Under the pieces are notes generated by a model that was given only the letters and a program-made list of their open reading frames with translations, did not search any database and was not told the origin of the DNA. A stretch of 64,000 nucleotides of DNA, taken from positions 11,244,455 through 11,308,454 of the forward strand of contig CM060175.1 of assembly GCA_030549775.1 (NCBI GenBank), given 5' to 3'. Source of the DNA: Tamarix chinensis (taxonomy: Eukaryota; Streptophyta; Magnoliopsida; Caryophyllales; Tamaricaceae). The position numbers and the translations under genes are program-made. Of the stretch, positions 24,017-34,426 are shown one piece after another. Within the stretch, counting starts at the first letter, position 1. Each line of letters begins with the position of its first letter.

Positions 24017-24708
24017 TAGGGTTGTTCATGTTATCCGATATCTGCTTATTTGATCCGATATCCGAAGTGATCCGATCCGAAAAAATAAATAACCGATCCG
24101 ATTTTTTTTTTCAAATCAAATATCTGATCTGGTCAACGAAAAGTCAAACAAACCAAATATCCGATCCGACAAATACAAATAATATCCGATCCGAAGAAAA
24201 ATATTTATACATTTTTTTATAATTTTTTATTTTATATATAATTGTATATAAATAAATTTATATGTGTCTGTGTATAATTTTTACTTACTTTATTTATTAT
24301 TTAAGGAAAAATTTAATTTAATTTAATTGAAATTATATTTTTAATACAATCCCTTTTTAGATGGACTCCATCCACTCCTTTCTTATTTTAGTTTTAATAT
24401 TGGATATTTGTTGAGTAAGTCGAATATTTGCTAAGCGAATCGGATATTTGCTCAGCATTTTCTCAACAAATTGGATAATATGAAATATATTTGTCATTTG
24501 GTAATTTTTTTATATTTGAAATTGTATTCGGCTAATATCGGTTATATTTGATATCCGATGATATCCGATCCGAAAATTCAAATATCCGATCTTTCGGATA
24601 TCCGAAGTTTCAAATCAAATATCAAATATCATTTTAGATATCCGAAATTTCATATATCCGACAATCAAATATCCGAAATATCAGATATTTGAACCGTGAA
24701 CAACCCTA
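24017..24708. mobile_element. hAT-type MITE, 692 bp, with perfect 8-bp target duplication
   Basis: Terminal inverted repeats are TAGGGTTGTTCATG (24017-24030) and CGTGAACAACCCTA (24695-24708). The flanking GTTGTGAG occurs at 24009-24016 and 24709-24716 without a mismatch, the 8-bp duplication expected of hAT transposition. The interior carries many subterminal copies of TCCGATATCCGA and ATATCCGATCCGA in both orientations and an AT-rich middle. There is no transposase, so it is non-autonomous. Confidence 0.95.
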
Positions 24709-24716
24709 GTTGTGAG

Positions 24717-26063
24717 TATGTTAAAAATGTATGGATGATTAAGAAATTTATTTAAGTTGAAGAGCATGAGTCTTATATGTTGCGTGTAGATAAACTAGTC
24801 ATTTTGTATGGGTATAACTAGTCAATTATTCTACCAATAAATTTGTTTTGGGCCACCAGTCAAATGGTAAATCTAGAATTATAGATGTTGGTTAAAACCT
24901 TATATAAGTCAGCTAGTTTTAACCACTCATTTAATTAACTATTTGATTAGTTTGTGTGTTTTGCTTGATTTGTTTGATGTCATTGCTCGAAACCAACCAA
25001 CTAGTTTGTAGGACCAATCAACTAATCCCTAGGATACTTTTAAGGTTGACCCATATAGTTTGACAATGAGTTTGACCTTATCATTCACCTTTTTTTTTAT
25101 GTAATTAGCCTTGAATAATTAGACTTAAGGAGATGGATAATGGATGAGGAATTTTAGGTTTCTTTATTGAGTTTCAATACTTAGGGTTAGGATAGCATGG
25201 CTACTTATTTACCTCTTACCTAAGAGTAAAATGTAGTGGATTTTGAAGATTCTAATATAAGTCCCTTAACATTTATGATAGTTTTAGTAAGTGTACGATA
25301 TCCAACATTGAGTGAAAAACCCCATACCTAGGAGCTAAGTATGATGGATGTTGAAGATTCTAGTACAAACACCTTGAGATAAATGTCCAGAGAGAGGGGA
25401 ATAGCAGTCCTTCCCATCAAGATAATGACAATAATAAGGAGAAAAATAGTATTGATTCCCTAGGGTGTCCTTGTTGTGTTCTTATGTAAGTAATTTGATA
25501 TGAATTGCGATTATGTTATGCTATATGTGATAAGTACATTTACATATGATATGTTGTAGCATGTTCCATCTTGTGTAGCATGGATTCTACCTTTTATTAA
25601 CATAGGTTCATTTTACTAGTACTCCATTATACTCATACTACCTTGCCATGATCATTGCCTATTTAAATGGGTAGATGATGTTAATTTTTAGGTTATACTA
25701 GCTTAACGTGGGCCAATAGATGACCATTGCTTGTGAATTTTTTTTTGAGTTGGGCTCATCAGTATAGGTATTTTACCCATTTGTTAGGGTCTTTTATCTC
25801 TTATAGATTTTAAAATGTTTGTTACTCCCCTAATCTTGAAGTTTTACTCTTTTTTTATAATACTTTATCAATCTTATACAGCATATTACCTTCTTTCTCC
25901 CCCTATTGTGATAACTTTGATCATTGGTCATGTGTGGTCTCATTTTTCTTTGCATCTAATATAATTTAGGTTAATGACCATACCTCTATAATAATCAAAG
26001 TGGAAGAAACATCCCTTTTTTTGTTTTATCACTTAAAACTTATCTTTAAAGAATAGTGAGACA
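24717..26063. other. No gene; 'accaatcaactagtt' motif cluster
   Basis: Nothing coding. From about 24790 to 25030 there are repeated variants of an 'ACCAATCAACTAGTT' motif, also seen at 31720-32040, 50260-50480 and 54580-55270, where it lies in retrotransposon-derived DNA. Probably an old LTR, but without visible ends. Confidence 0.35.
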
Positions 26064-26440
26064 TTGCTAAGAAGAGAGTTTTGGGCTGAGGTGGTTAACT
26101 TAAAAGCATACCTGGAGAATTGGTCACCAAATCAATCCATTGAGTTGAATACCCCTGAGGATTTGTGGCCTAGAAAGCTAGTTGATTACTCTGATTTGCA
26201 TGTCTTTAGTTACCATAATTATGCTTATATGAATGATGGTACACTTGAGCCTAGAGCCAAGAAGTGTATCTTTCTTGGCTTTAGCATCTACAATGCAGGG
26301 GTATAAGTCATGGGACCCAACTGTATTCAAGTTCTTGAGCAGCAAGGCTGATGGCTTCAATAAGTTTGTGTTCCCCCATAAGACTGAGTATTCTTATGGT
26401 GTCCCTAAGAAAGTGCAGTAGGAAAGTGCTTTAAAGCAGG
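26064..26440 (+). pseudogene. Copia integrase C-terminal fragment
   Basis: Reads 'LRREFWAEVVN', 'NWSPNQSIELNTPEDLW', 'DYSDLHVFSYHNYAYMND' and 'EPRAKKCIFLGFS', the standard end of the copia integrase core (FWAEAV, P..LW, VFG, KC.FLGY). A frameshift near 26300 moves the reading to 'KSWDPTVFKF'. The DDE catalytic core lies upstream and is absent. Confidence 0.85.
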
Positions 26441-26689
26441 TGGAGGTTGAGGTTGAGTTAGATGACAAAGAATCTTTTGAAAGACCCTCTAATCCTAAAA
26501 TGGGTGAATCTAGGTAGTAGGTGGAGCGAAAGGCGTTGCTCTAAGGGATCACGGAAGATTGTCAAGCCTTTCGTAAGGTATGGTTATGAAGAATTGTTTG
26601 GCTATGCTTTATCTAGTGTATAGACTGTTGTTGACATGTATGAGCCAGGATTAGTTTTAGAGGCTATTGAGAGTAATAACTCTACTTAG

Positions 26690-27420
26690 TTGTGTGTTGC
26701 TATGGAGTAAGAGATAGATTCCTTATTGAAGAATCAAATAAGGAAGCTTGTGAAGGCACTTAGGAAGAAAAATATTGTTGATTGCAAGTGGGTGTACATG
26801 TTCAAACAAGGAGCTCGAGAGGTCGAGAGACTAATATTCAAGGCTTGTTTAGTTGCACATAGATTTATTTAAATTCTAGACGTGGACCATAGAGATTTAT
26901 TTTCTCCTATGGTTAGACATACTTCTTTCATACCTTGCTTGCTCTTGTGGGTATGCACAATTTTGAGTTGGAGCTGTTGGATGCTAAAATTGTATTTTTG
27001 CATGGTGAGTTGGAGATGGAGATTTACAAGCAATAGCCTAATGAGTTTGTGGTTAAAGGAATGTGTGATCATGTGTTGCTATTGAAGAGGTCACTATGAA
27101 GTTTAAAGCACTCTCCTAGACATTAGTATAAAAGATTTGATCAGTTTATGCTTAAGTATGGTTTCTTCGGGAGTAAGTATAATGGATGTGTGTACTTGAT
27201 AGAGATGGAGGGTAGCACTTTTGTGTATCTTTTTCTATATGTTGATGATGTGATTATGGAAGCAAAAGATATGTATAATGTTGATAATGTAAAGACAATG
27301 TTGAATATTGTGTTTGAGATCAAGGATCTTGGAGATGCGAAAAGGATCCTTGGCATGGAGATTATTAGAAATTGTGAGTAGAAGCTTTTATACTTATTAT
27401 GAGACTCCTATGTGAATAAG
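26690..27420 (+). pseudogene. Copia reverse transcriptase remnant
   Basis: Begins with 'MEQEIDSLLKN'-like sequence (26703; a stop replaces Gln), then 'KNIVDCKWVYMFKQG'. A frameshifted middle includes 'FSPMVRHTSF'. The catalytic box YVDDVI is at 27238-27255, followed by 'FEIKDLGDAKRILGMEI'. At least four stops and two frameshifts. In live elements this enzyme copies the RNA genome. Confidence 0.85.
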
Positions 27421-28206
27421 GTGTTATAGAGGTTTCTTATGATGGATGCCAAGCTAGCGAACACTCCATTAGCTACTCACTTCAGATTGTTGGCTTTGGA
27501 ACGTCCCAAATCCAAAGAGGAATAGGAGTTCATGGTAGCTCTTCCATATTCGAACGATGATGGTTATATCATATATTCTATGGTGTGTACCTGGCCTAAT
27601 ATTGCTCAAGATTTTAGTGTTGTGAGTTAATATATGGTGAATCAAAAAAAGGCTCACTAGCATGTAGTGAAGTGGATCCTTAGGTAATTGAAGGGAACAA
27701 CATCAGTTTTTATTGAGTATAGGAGATCAACTAATTTGCTGGTGGGATTCGTGGACTATGATTATGGTGGAGACATTAATAAAAGGAGATCCACTAGTGA
27801 ATTTGTTTTTGATCTTAGTGGTTCACTTATTAGCTGGACTTCTTCCTTGTAGGAGGTGATGGCCTTTTCCACTATTAAGGCTTACTATATGGCTATGATA
27901 GAGTCTTTTTAAGAAGCCTTATGGCTTGGTGGTTTAGTATAAGAGTTGGGGTTTGGTCATGGTACTCCAGTTATCTATGGTGATATATAGAGTGCTATCT
28001 ATTTAGCGAAGGATAGAAATTCTTTCTATCAAAAACCAAAGCACTTTAACATCAAGGGTCACTTTATTCAAGGTACTATTGCTGTAGATAAATTTGTGTT
28101 GAATATAGTAGGTACTTTGGATAACCCGGTTGATATACTAACGAAGCCACAGATCGTAGGTAAGTTTGAGTGTTTCTTGAACTTGATTGGTGATCATAGG
28201 CCATGA
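27421..28206 (+). pseudogene. Copia RNase H and C-terminal pol remnant
   Basis: Contains 'AKLANTPLATHF', 'VKWILR.LKGT', 'GFVDYDYGGDINKRRSTSEFVF' (SADFAGD...RKSTTG in relatives), 'SWTSSL' followed by a stop, 'AYYMAM' and 'HFNIKGHFI'. The end is 'VDILTKPQIVGKFECFLNLIG', the usual copia C-terminus. Several TAG/TAA stops. Confidence 0.85.
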
Positions 28207-28283
28207 AGCCTTTTATTGGGCCAAGTCTTTTTTAGAGGTTTTTACATGTCATGTGTCGCAAATACTTTGTCCAGGTGGAGAAT

Positions 28284-28802
28284 TATGAGTTATAACTAGG
28301 TATTTGAAGCACAACATAACTAAGTTAAAAACATTTGGAGAGTGGGTTATTAAATTTAAATTCTAATCTATACCTTAACTAATATCCATTATGTTAGGTA
28401 GGTAACGTGATGTTCTACCTTGGTTCTTCACCTAAAAAATAAACCTAAGTTATAATATATTGATAGGTCACATCCCTCATTCCCTACTCAACACATTTTG
28501 CCCATGCACCATACCTCCCTCCCTTCCATGTTTCCCTCCCCTTATTTTGCTCCATATTTTCCCTCATGTCATCATCCATATAATCCCTCCATCCTCTCTA
28601 ATTTTGTTTTCACGTCTTAAACCACAATAAAAACTACATTATCTCTTCCTTCTCCCTATCTCCCTTAAGCAAGAAAAAACCTATTTGATTTGCCATTATT
28701 ATTGCTACATCTTCACCATTTTTGCTACCACCCTACACCACCGCCTCTCCATTTCGCCTAGCTCCAGCCTTCTCTACTGATCCCTCACCCACTACACTGG
28801 TC
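28284..28802 (+). other. No gene; probable start of copia 3' LTR, then CT-rich DNA
   Basis: Follows the copia polypurine tract directly, so the LTR should begin here, but its end is not visible. From about 28480 the sequence becomes CT- and CCA-rich and proline-codon-like, resembling the sense strand of Tekay-type LTRs (compare 34740-35300). Confidence 0.4.
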
Positions 28803-28810
28803 AATCATGC

Positions 28811-29471
28811 CAGGGATGGCAATGGGTCAGGTCCAGCCATACCTAGACCCAGACCTGTTTATATTACTTAGACCCAGACCCAATCCAGACCCGTCGGGTC
28901 TCAAAAGTTCAGATCCAGACCTAGATCCACCAGGTCCAGCAGGTAAACGGGTCCTAAATGGGTCCGGTTATTTTTCTAAAAAAATAATTAATAATCTATG
29001 CTAATACAAATACATTTATGTTTTATATAACTTAATATGTCTTTTTTGTTAAACAAATCATCTAAGTGAAAAAATAAATATGTTAAAATAGTTATGATAA
29101 CTTTTCAAATGGTGTTATAATGCTTTTAGAATACAATGTTGTATATATTGTTTAAAAAGTAAATATACAAAAATAAAATTAAAAAAATGAATGAGGAGCT
29201 CAAATAAGATTAAGACAACAATGACAAACATCATATTAGTATGTATTTATGTATGTATATATATATAAACACACACACATATGTATATTAAACGGGTTCG
29301 CGCGGGTCGGGTCTAGATCTAGAACTGAACCCAGACCCAAATCCTTTAAGGTATATATAGACCTAGACCAGACCCAGACCCGTTGGGTCCAAAAATCATG
29401 GACCTAGATCCACTAAAAATGAGGCGGGTCTAGCGGGTCTGGGTCGGGTTCGAGACCCATTTCCATCCCTA
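28811..29471. mobile_element. hAT-type MITE, 661 bp, older
   Basis: Terminal inverted repeats are CAGGGATGGCAATGGGT (28811-28827) and ACCCATTTCCATCCCTA (29455-29471). Flanks AATCATGC (28803-28810) and ACTCATGT (29472-29479) match at 6 of 8 bases, consistent with an aged 8-bp duplication. Both ends carry clustered GACCCAGACCCG-type subterminal repeats around an AT-rich centre; no transposase. Unrelated in sequence to the MITE at 24017 but the same design. Confidence 0.85.
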
Positions 29472-29479
29472 ACTCATGT

Positions 29480-30569
29480 TGAAAACACCCCACAACCTCA
29501 CCAAAATCATCCCAACTCCCTCCCCCAAACCCACCAAAGCACCTCCCTCCAACTTTGGCCATGTGTGTAGAACCCTTTCCTTCTCCTTTGGCCACTTTTA
29601 CCAATTCTCCCTACCATGTTAAACCATTCTCCTCAAAAGCTACCCCTGTAGCAAGCATCCCTACTAGAGGAAACACCCTATAAATGACCTAAAGCACCGT
29701 TGCTCCTTCCCCTCTTCTCAACAACTTCCATAGATTTTATCCTCCTTTTTTCTTGTGAGTTTCTTGGCATCCTTGATACTTTGCATCAGTCAATAAGTTC
29801 TTTTTGAGTTGGTTTAGTAATTTTGGGTTATTTTTGTTTTATATTAAATTCTAATACATCTATTAGTGGGTGTTAATTTTCTAGATAAAACTTGAGGATC
29901 TTGGAGGAGATGGTTTTGTACTTTTTATGTAAGCTTGGATTTAGGTAGATACAATCACTCATAAAGAAAGTTGAAATTATGTGTGAGTATGTTATAATTG
30001 TTTAGATTTAGAATTATGATAGGCTTTTGTGTTCTCCAAGTAATATGACATGTATGATAAAATAATAGTATGTCAAATAAATGTTACTTACAATTGTTGT
30101 AAGTTAAGTATATGGTTGAGTAATACATTATATGATTTAGGTACGTATGTCTAGGGTTTTCATTCTTTCTAATTTATGATTTAAACTCCATGATTAATAT
30201 TTCATGGTAGCTAGGGTTGCTATAAATAGTATAGAATATGCAAGGATGATTAGGGTTAGAATACACGAATTAATATTCACATGTTCTAGGTTTATAAGTA
30301 TTTTCCTACATGTACTATGATGATTATTTCCCTAATAAATGTCACATTATGCTTAAATATGTATGTACATGCCACATGAAATATACACATGAATAAGTTT
30401 AAGTATAGAATGTGAATTATGTGAGAAACATAGGGGTCTTATGTTTATCAACACAGTCTGTGTTTCTCACTGAAAACTTTGATGTGTCTTTTGAAAAAGT
30501 TCTAGAGTAAGAAAATAAAATTGAGGGTCATGTATTTATTAAACATGGACAATGTTTTTTCTTTATTTT
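29480..30569. other. No gene; LTR-like promoter and leader sequence
   Basis: CT/CCA-rich sequence continues from 28480 across the MITE. A TATA-like 'cctataaatgacc' lies at 29669-29681, followed by a leader and AT-rich DNA. This is the usual U3-R layout of a long gypsy LTR, but no TG...CA ends were found. Confidence 0.35.
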
Positions 30570-33500
30570 TGAAACACCCTATTTTTTCCTATATGTTTTT
30601 ATCTTCCATAAAAGGACACATGATGAAACCATAGCTATCAAGTTGTGCAACCCAAAATTTTCTTCTTCTCCATAGAATTGTCCATTAAAATAGAATTATA
30701 GATTTGTATAATTGATTGATTGATTTGTTAGTTACACAAGAGTAAGAATAAATATCTTTATCTTTTCCTCTATTACTTTTTTTTTGTGATTGAATATTTA
30801 ATTATTCAAAATCTTGTTAATTCCATATTTTAGTTTGGGTCCTTCAATCCACATTATTTTGCAACATCTTTTTATTGTAATCTTCCATTAGCTTTCTTGT
30901 GTTGGATATTTTGTAGATGAATTTGACCTACATTCTCTAGAAAATTACCATTTGATATCTAAGATAGAAGTCAACCTATTTTTTTTTGATAAATCAGCCC
31001 ATTCAGCTCAAATTTGAATGGTAAAATTAGGCGTTTAAATTTGTTGCATAACCCTACTCGTTCCTTAGCCAATTTTTTAGTTATAAATATCCCTAATCAC
31101 CAATTATTCTCACTTTGCTTTCATCCTTTGAAATATCTCAATTCTTTAGCACTTGTGTTATTTCCTCTCCACTTTGAGCTTTATTTCAAGTTCTTATTTT
31201 ATCCTTAAGTAAGGAAGAGTTGTATTTAGGAGGAATTTCTCTCAATTGAATCTTCCTTTATTTATTTATTTATTTTGGAATGGTAAGGTTGTTTTCCTTC
31301 CTAATTTGAGTTGTAACTTGCAGAAATTATTCAATTAGTTTTGAGTTTTAACTTGTTATTTTCAAAAGTTTTAGAAGTTGATAATCTTCCATTTTGAGTT
31401 TTCCTCCTTATTGGAAAATATTACTAAGCATCAAGTAAGTCATTCTTAACTCTAAAATGTGCCCTAAATAAGCATTTGATGTGAGATATTCTATAAAATG
31501 TTGATTCCGTATACCTGAATGAGAGTTTTTTTCTAATTTATGTATATGAAATTATTGTGAATCCTAAGAAAAGGCATGATTTTAGAGAAAATAGGGCTAA
31601 TTTTTTTGAATATGAAGCTTGATTCAGTTTATGAGCTTGTTAAATTATGGCACGTTGATAAGATATTTTGGTTGGGTGATGGTGGATTTTAGAGTGCGAT
31701 TCACATAAAAAAATATTTTTTCTATGCTATTTGGGAGCTAATCGATTGACTTGTTAGGCCAAACCAATTGGATAGCCTTTAGAACAATTGATTGGTTGGC
31801 CTAAACTAATTGAATCGCTTATCTATGGTGACCTTTATAGCCCTATGCTTAAATACATCGATAGGTTAGGTAGAACAGATCAACTGACCTTAAAAATGTT
31901 GACTAGTTTAGCCAAACAAATTAACTGGATTAAGGGAAGCTTAGGTTTGGTTGAGCCAAATTAACCAACTAATTAGCCCAAACCAATTAACATGTTAGTC
32001 AAGCTAATTTACTAGTTAGCCCAAACCAATTGGCTGGTTTGGCTAGATTGTATGATTTTGTACTTTTAGATTTTATATATTTTAAGACTAGGCCCAATAC
32101 TCCTATAAAATCATTTAATATTGGAAATACATCTTTGGCATAGATTGACGAACCTAATGGATAGATTAAAAGTATCATAATTCATGGCACTCTCAATAAA
32201 TACTCAAGAAGGCTTTAGTAGATAAGCTAAATAACTATTTTACAACTTCAAAGGTTAATGTAATTTGGATTATTGGCCTAGAATGGACTATCATGATGGA
32301 TTGATTAATATTGGTTAAGCACTAATGTAAATATCACCACATGGTTGGTGGGTAAAAATGGTTAGTATGGAATGATTATGTGGACTTATTACTTGGATGT
32401 TGTATGTGGCTTGTATGATCACATAACCTTAAAAAAATCACACCACTTAAAGTGGAAGATGATTGAGTTGTGTATGAGTCTAGGTTATTCAATCATCAAT
32501 TAACTATTAGGGGTTAGTCTACCTTTGGGCATTTATTAGTGCCTTTGGGCATTCATTCTAGTGGGATCTTAGTAGATCCTAGTATCTTACCTACTCTAGA
32601 AACTAATGATGTACTAGGGGTATCAATACTAAATGGTTTAGTCACCTATTTATTTTTTGGCTTCGACTGAAGTTTCTGACTATTGGTGGTTAATTAGCTT
32701 TTGTTGGACTTTATGTTCTCTTGTTTAGATAGGCTTCCATGGTATGGTATATAGTCCATCACTTGATAATAATTTGAATAAGGATGTGGGTAAAGAGAAA
32801 AATAAAAAGGAAAGAACAGGAAGAGAAATAATGACCTTCCAGTTGATACTATATAAATGGATTATAGAAGCCTTAATATGTTGTTCCAATATCCTACTTA
32901 ATTGTATGTTGATATCCATGATATTTATGTTATGTTGATAAGCATGATGAGTCTTGAATTGTTTGATACATGTATGGCATGAAGTTTTGATGCATCGTAT
33001 AACCATTATAGAGTATGTACAACTAGTTATGTGGCATAGGCATGATATATTTTTAGCATGATATTTTCGTTATTCTAGGACTTTATATGCTTATAACTCT
33101 CCTTGAAGAGGTGACTTAGCTTACTCACTATAAAGAGTAAGGATGTGCCTATTTATTCACTCACTTACTCAATCCCATGAGTAAAGGACCTTGTGTAAGT
33201 TTCTAAGGATGGTTGGCAGTGGGCCTACCTCCTCTTAGGCTTGGTGCTTGAGAGTATGGACATTTGAAGAATTTTGTTCAGCCCCTAATGGAATAGGGTT
33301 GGGCTACAACCTACCTTTGTTTCTACCATTTCAGTTTTGTGTCTTCCAATTTAACCTACTAATATATTTAAATATTTTGGGGACCTTTCAAGTCCTGTAC
33401 TATACATTTTTTCTTTAGGTATCTATATACCATGTTTCTTGTGCACCCTACTTTTAACTTGTTTGGTTTAGTTTCTCAACCTTATATCTACTATAGGACG

Positions 33501-33630
33501 GGCGCCTAACACCTATTCTATATTAGGTGTAGTGGTAGGACCCTGTTTTTTCTAAGTGAGTTTAGTGTCTTCCCTCTTTGACAATGTTTTAAAATAAAAT
33601 TGTTTAGTAGTAAAAAATGGAGATGTTATA
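30570..33630 (+). repeat. Degenerate Tekay-like LTR, probably solo or truncated
   Basis: Candidate start TGAAACACCCTA at 30570 and end 'ttagtag...ggagatgttata' at 33630, matching the 3' ends of the LTRs at 4157 and 42209. A TATA-like box 'ttataaatatccc' lies at 31081-31093. The conserved hairpin TTACTCA-atccca-TGAGTAA is at 33165-33184. Flanking 5-mers (ATTTT, GTTAC) do not match, so the left boundary is uncertain. A TTTA microsatellite is at 31257-31276. Confidence 0.55.
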
Positions 33631-34426
33631 GTTACTTTAACAATCCATTCATGTTTCTTTCGATGAATCTTACTCAATTGTGTGAAGTAATAAAGATAAA
33701 GAAGTAGGTCCTTCCATCTAAGTTGAGAACCTACTAGAAAGTGACGACAAGAAAAATATAGAAGAAGGAAGGGATGAAGATCCTCTAACTGATCAATTAG
33801 AGGATAAAGTGAGAAGGGATATTCCTAGATCATGGAGATATGCATATGGACATTGTTAAAAGCATATCATTAGTGATCTAGCATGGCAAATTGTAACGAG
33901 ATCCTCATTATATAACATTTGTAATAATTTAGCACTTCTATCTCAAATTTAACCTAAGTCTCACTTGGAAGCCATGAATAATTAAAACTAGGTCATAGCT
34001 ATGAAAAATGAGCTTAACTAGTTTGAGAGAAACCAATTTTGGGAATTATTCCCTTTACATTTGAATAAACCCATCAGTATGACTAAATAGATCTTTATAA
34101 ATAAGCTAAATGAGATTGGCTTTGTGGTTAGAAACAAAGCTTAAGTGGTTATCAAAGAACACAACCAAGAGGAAGGCATTGATTTTGAGGAAACCTTTAC
34201 CCCCATATCTAGACTTGAGGCTATATTCATGATTCATACATTTACATTATACATATCCTTTACATTATATCAAATGGATGATAAAAGTTTTTTCCTTAAC
34301 AGTTTTGGTGAAGAATAGGCATATGTTAAGCAACACTTCTTTCTTTAAAAATGATTCAAAACCTAACCATGTTTGCAAACTCAACAAGGCTTGGTTTGAA
34401 ACAACCTCCTAGAGCTTAGTTTAAAA
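33631..34426 (+). pseudogene. Sirevirus-like RT, N-terminal piece
   Basis: Starts in the hinge after integrase ('SIHVSFDESYSIV', about 33649-33690), then 'VTRSSLYNICNNLALLSQI', 'WVIAMKNELN', 'NQFWEL', 'INKLNEIGFVVRNKA' and 'EEGIDFEETFTPISRLEAI'. It stops at 34426 in the motif around 'QPPRA', where the Tekay LTR is inserted. At least six stops. The continuation is at 42210. Confidence 0.85.

Larger units (their letters stand above)
26064..28283 (+). mobile_element. 5'-truncated Ty1/copia element (Tork/Tnt1-like)
   Basis: Starts abruptly in the integrase C-terminal region and runs through RT and RNase H to a copia-type polypurine tract (ccaggtggagaa, 28271-28282). No 5' LTR, gag or integrase core was found to the left. 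LTR-like sequence should begin at about 28284, but no second copy exists in the window to define it. Lineage is inferred from RNase H-end motifs and the GGTGGAG polypurine form. Confidence 0.8.
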
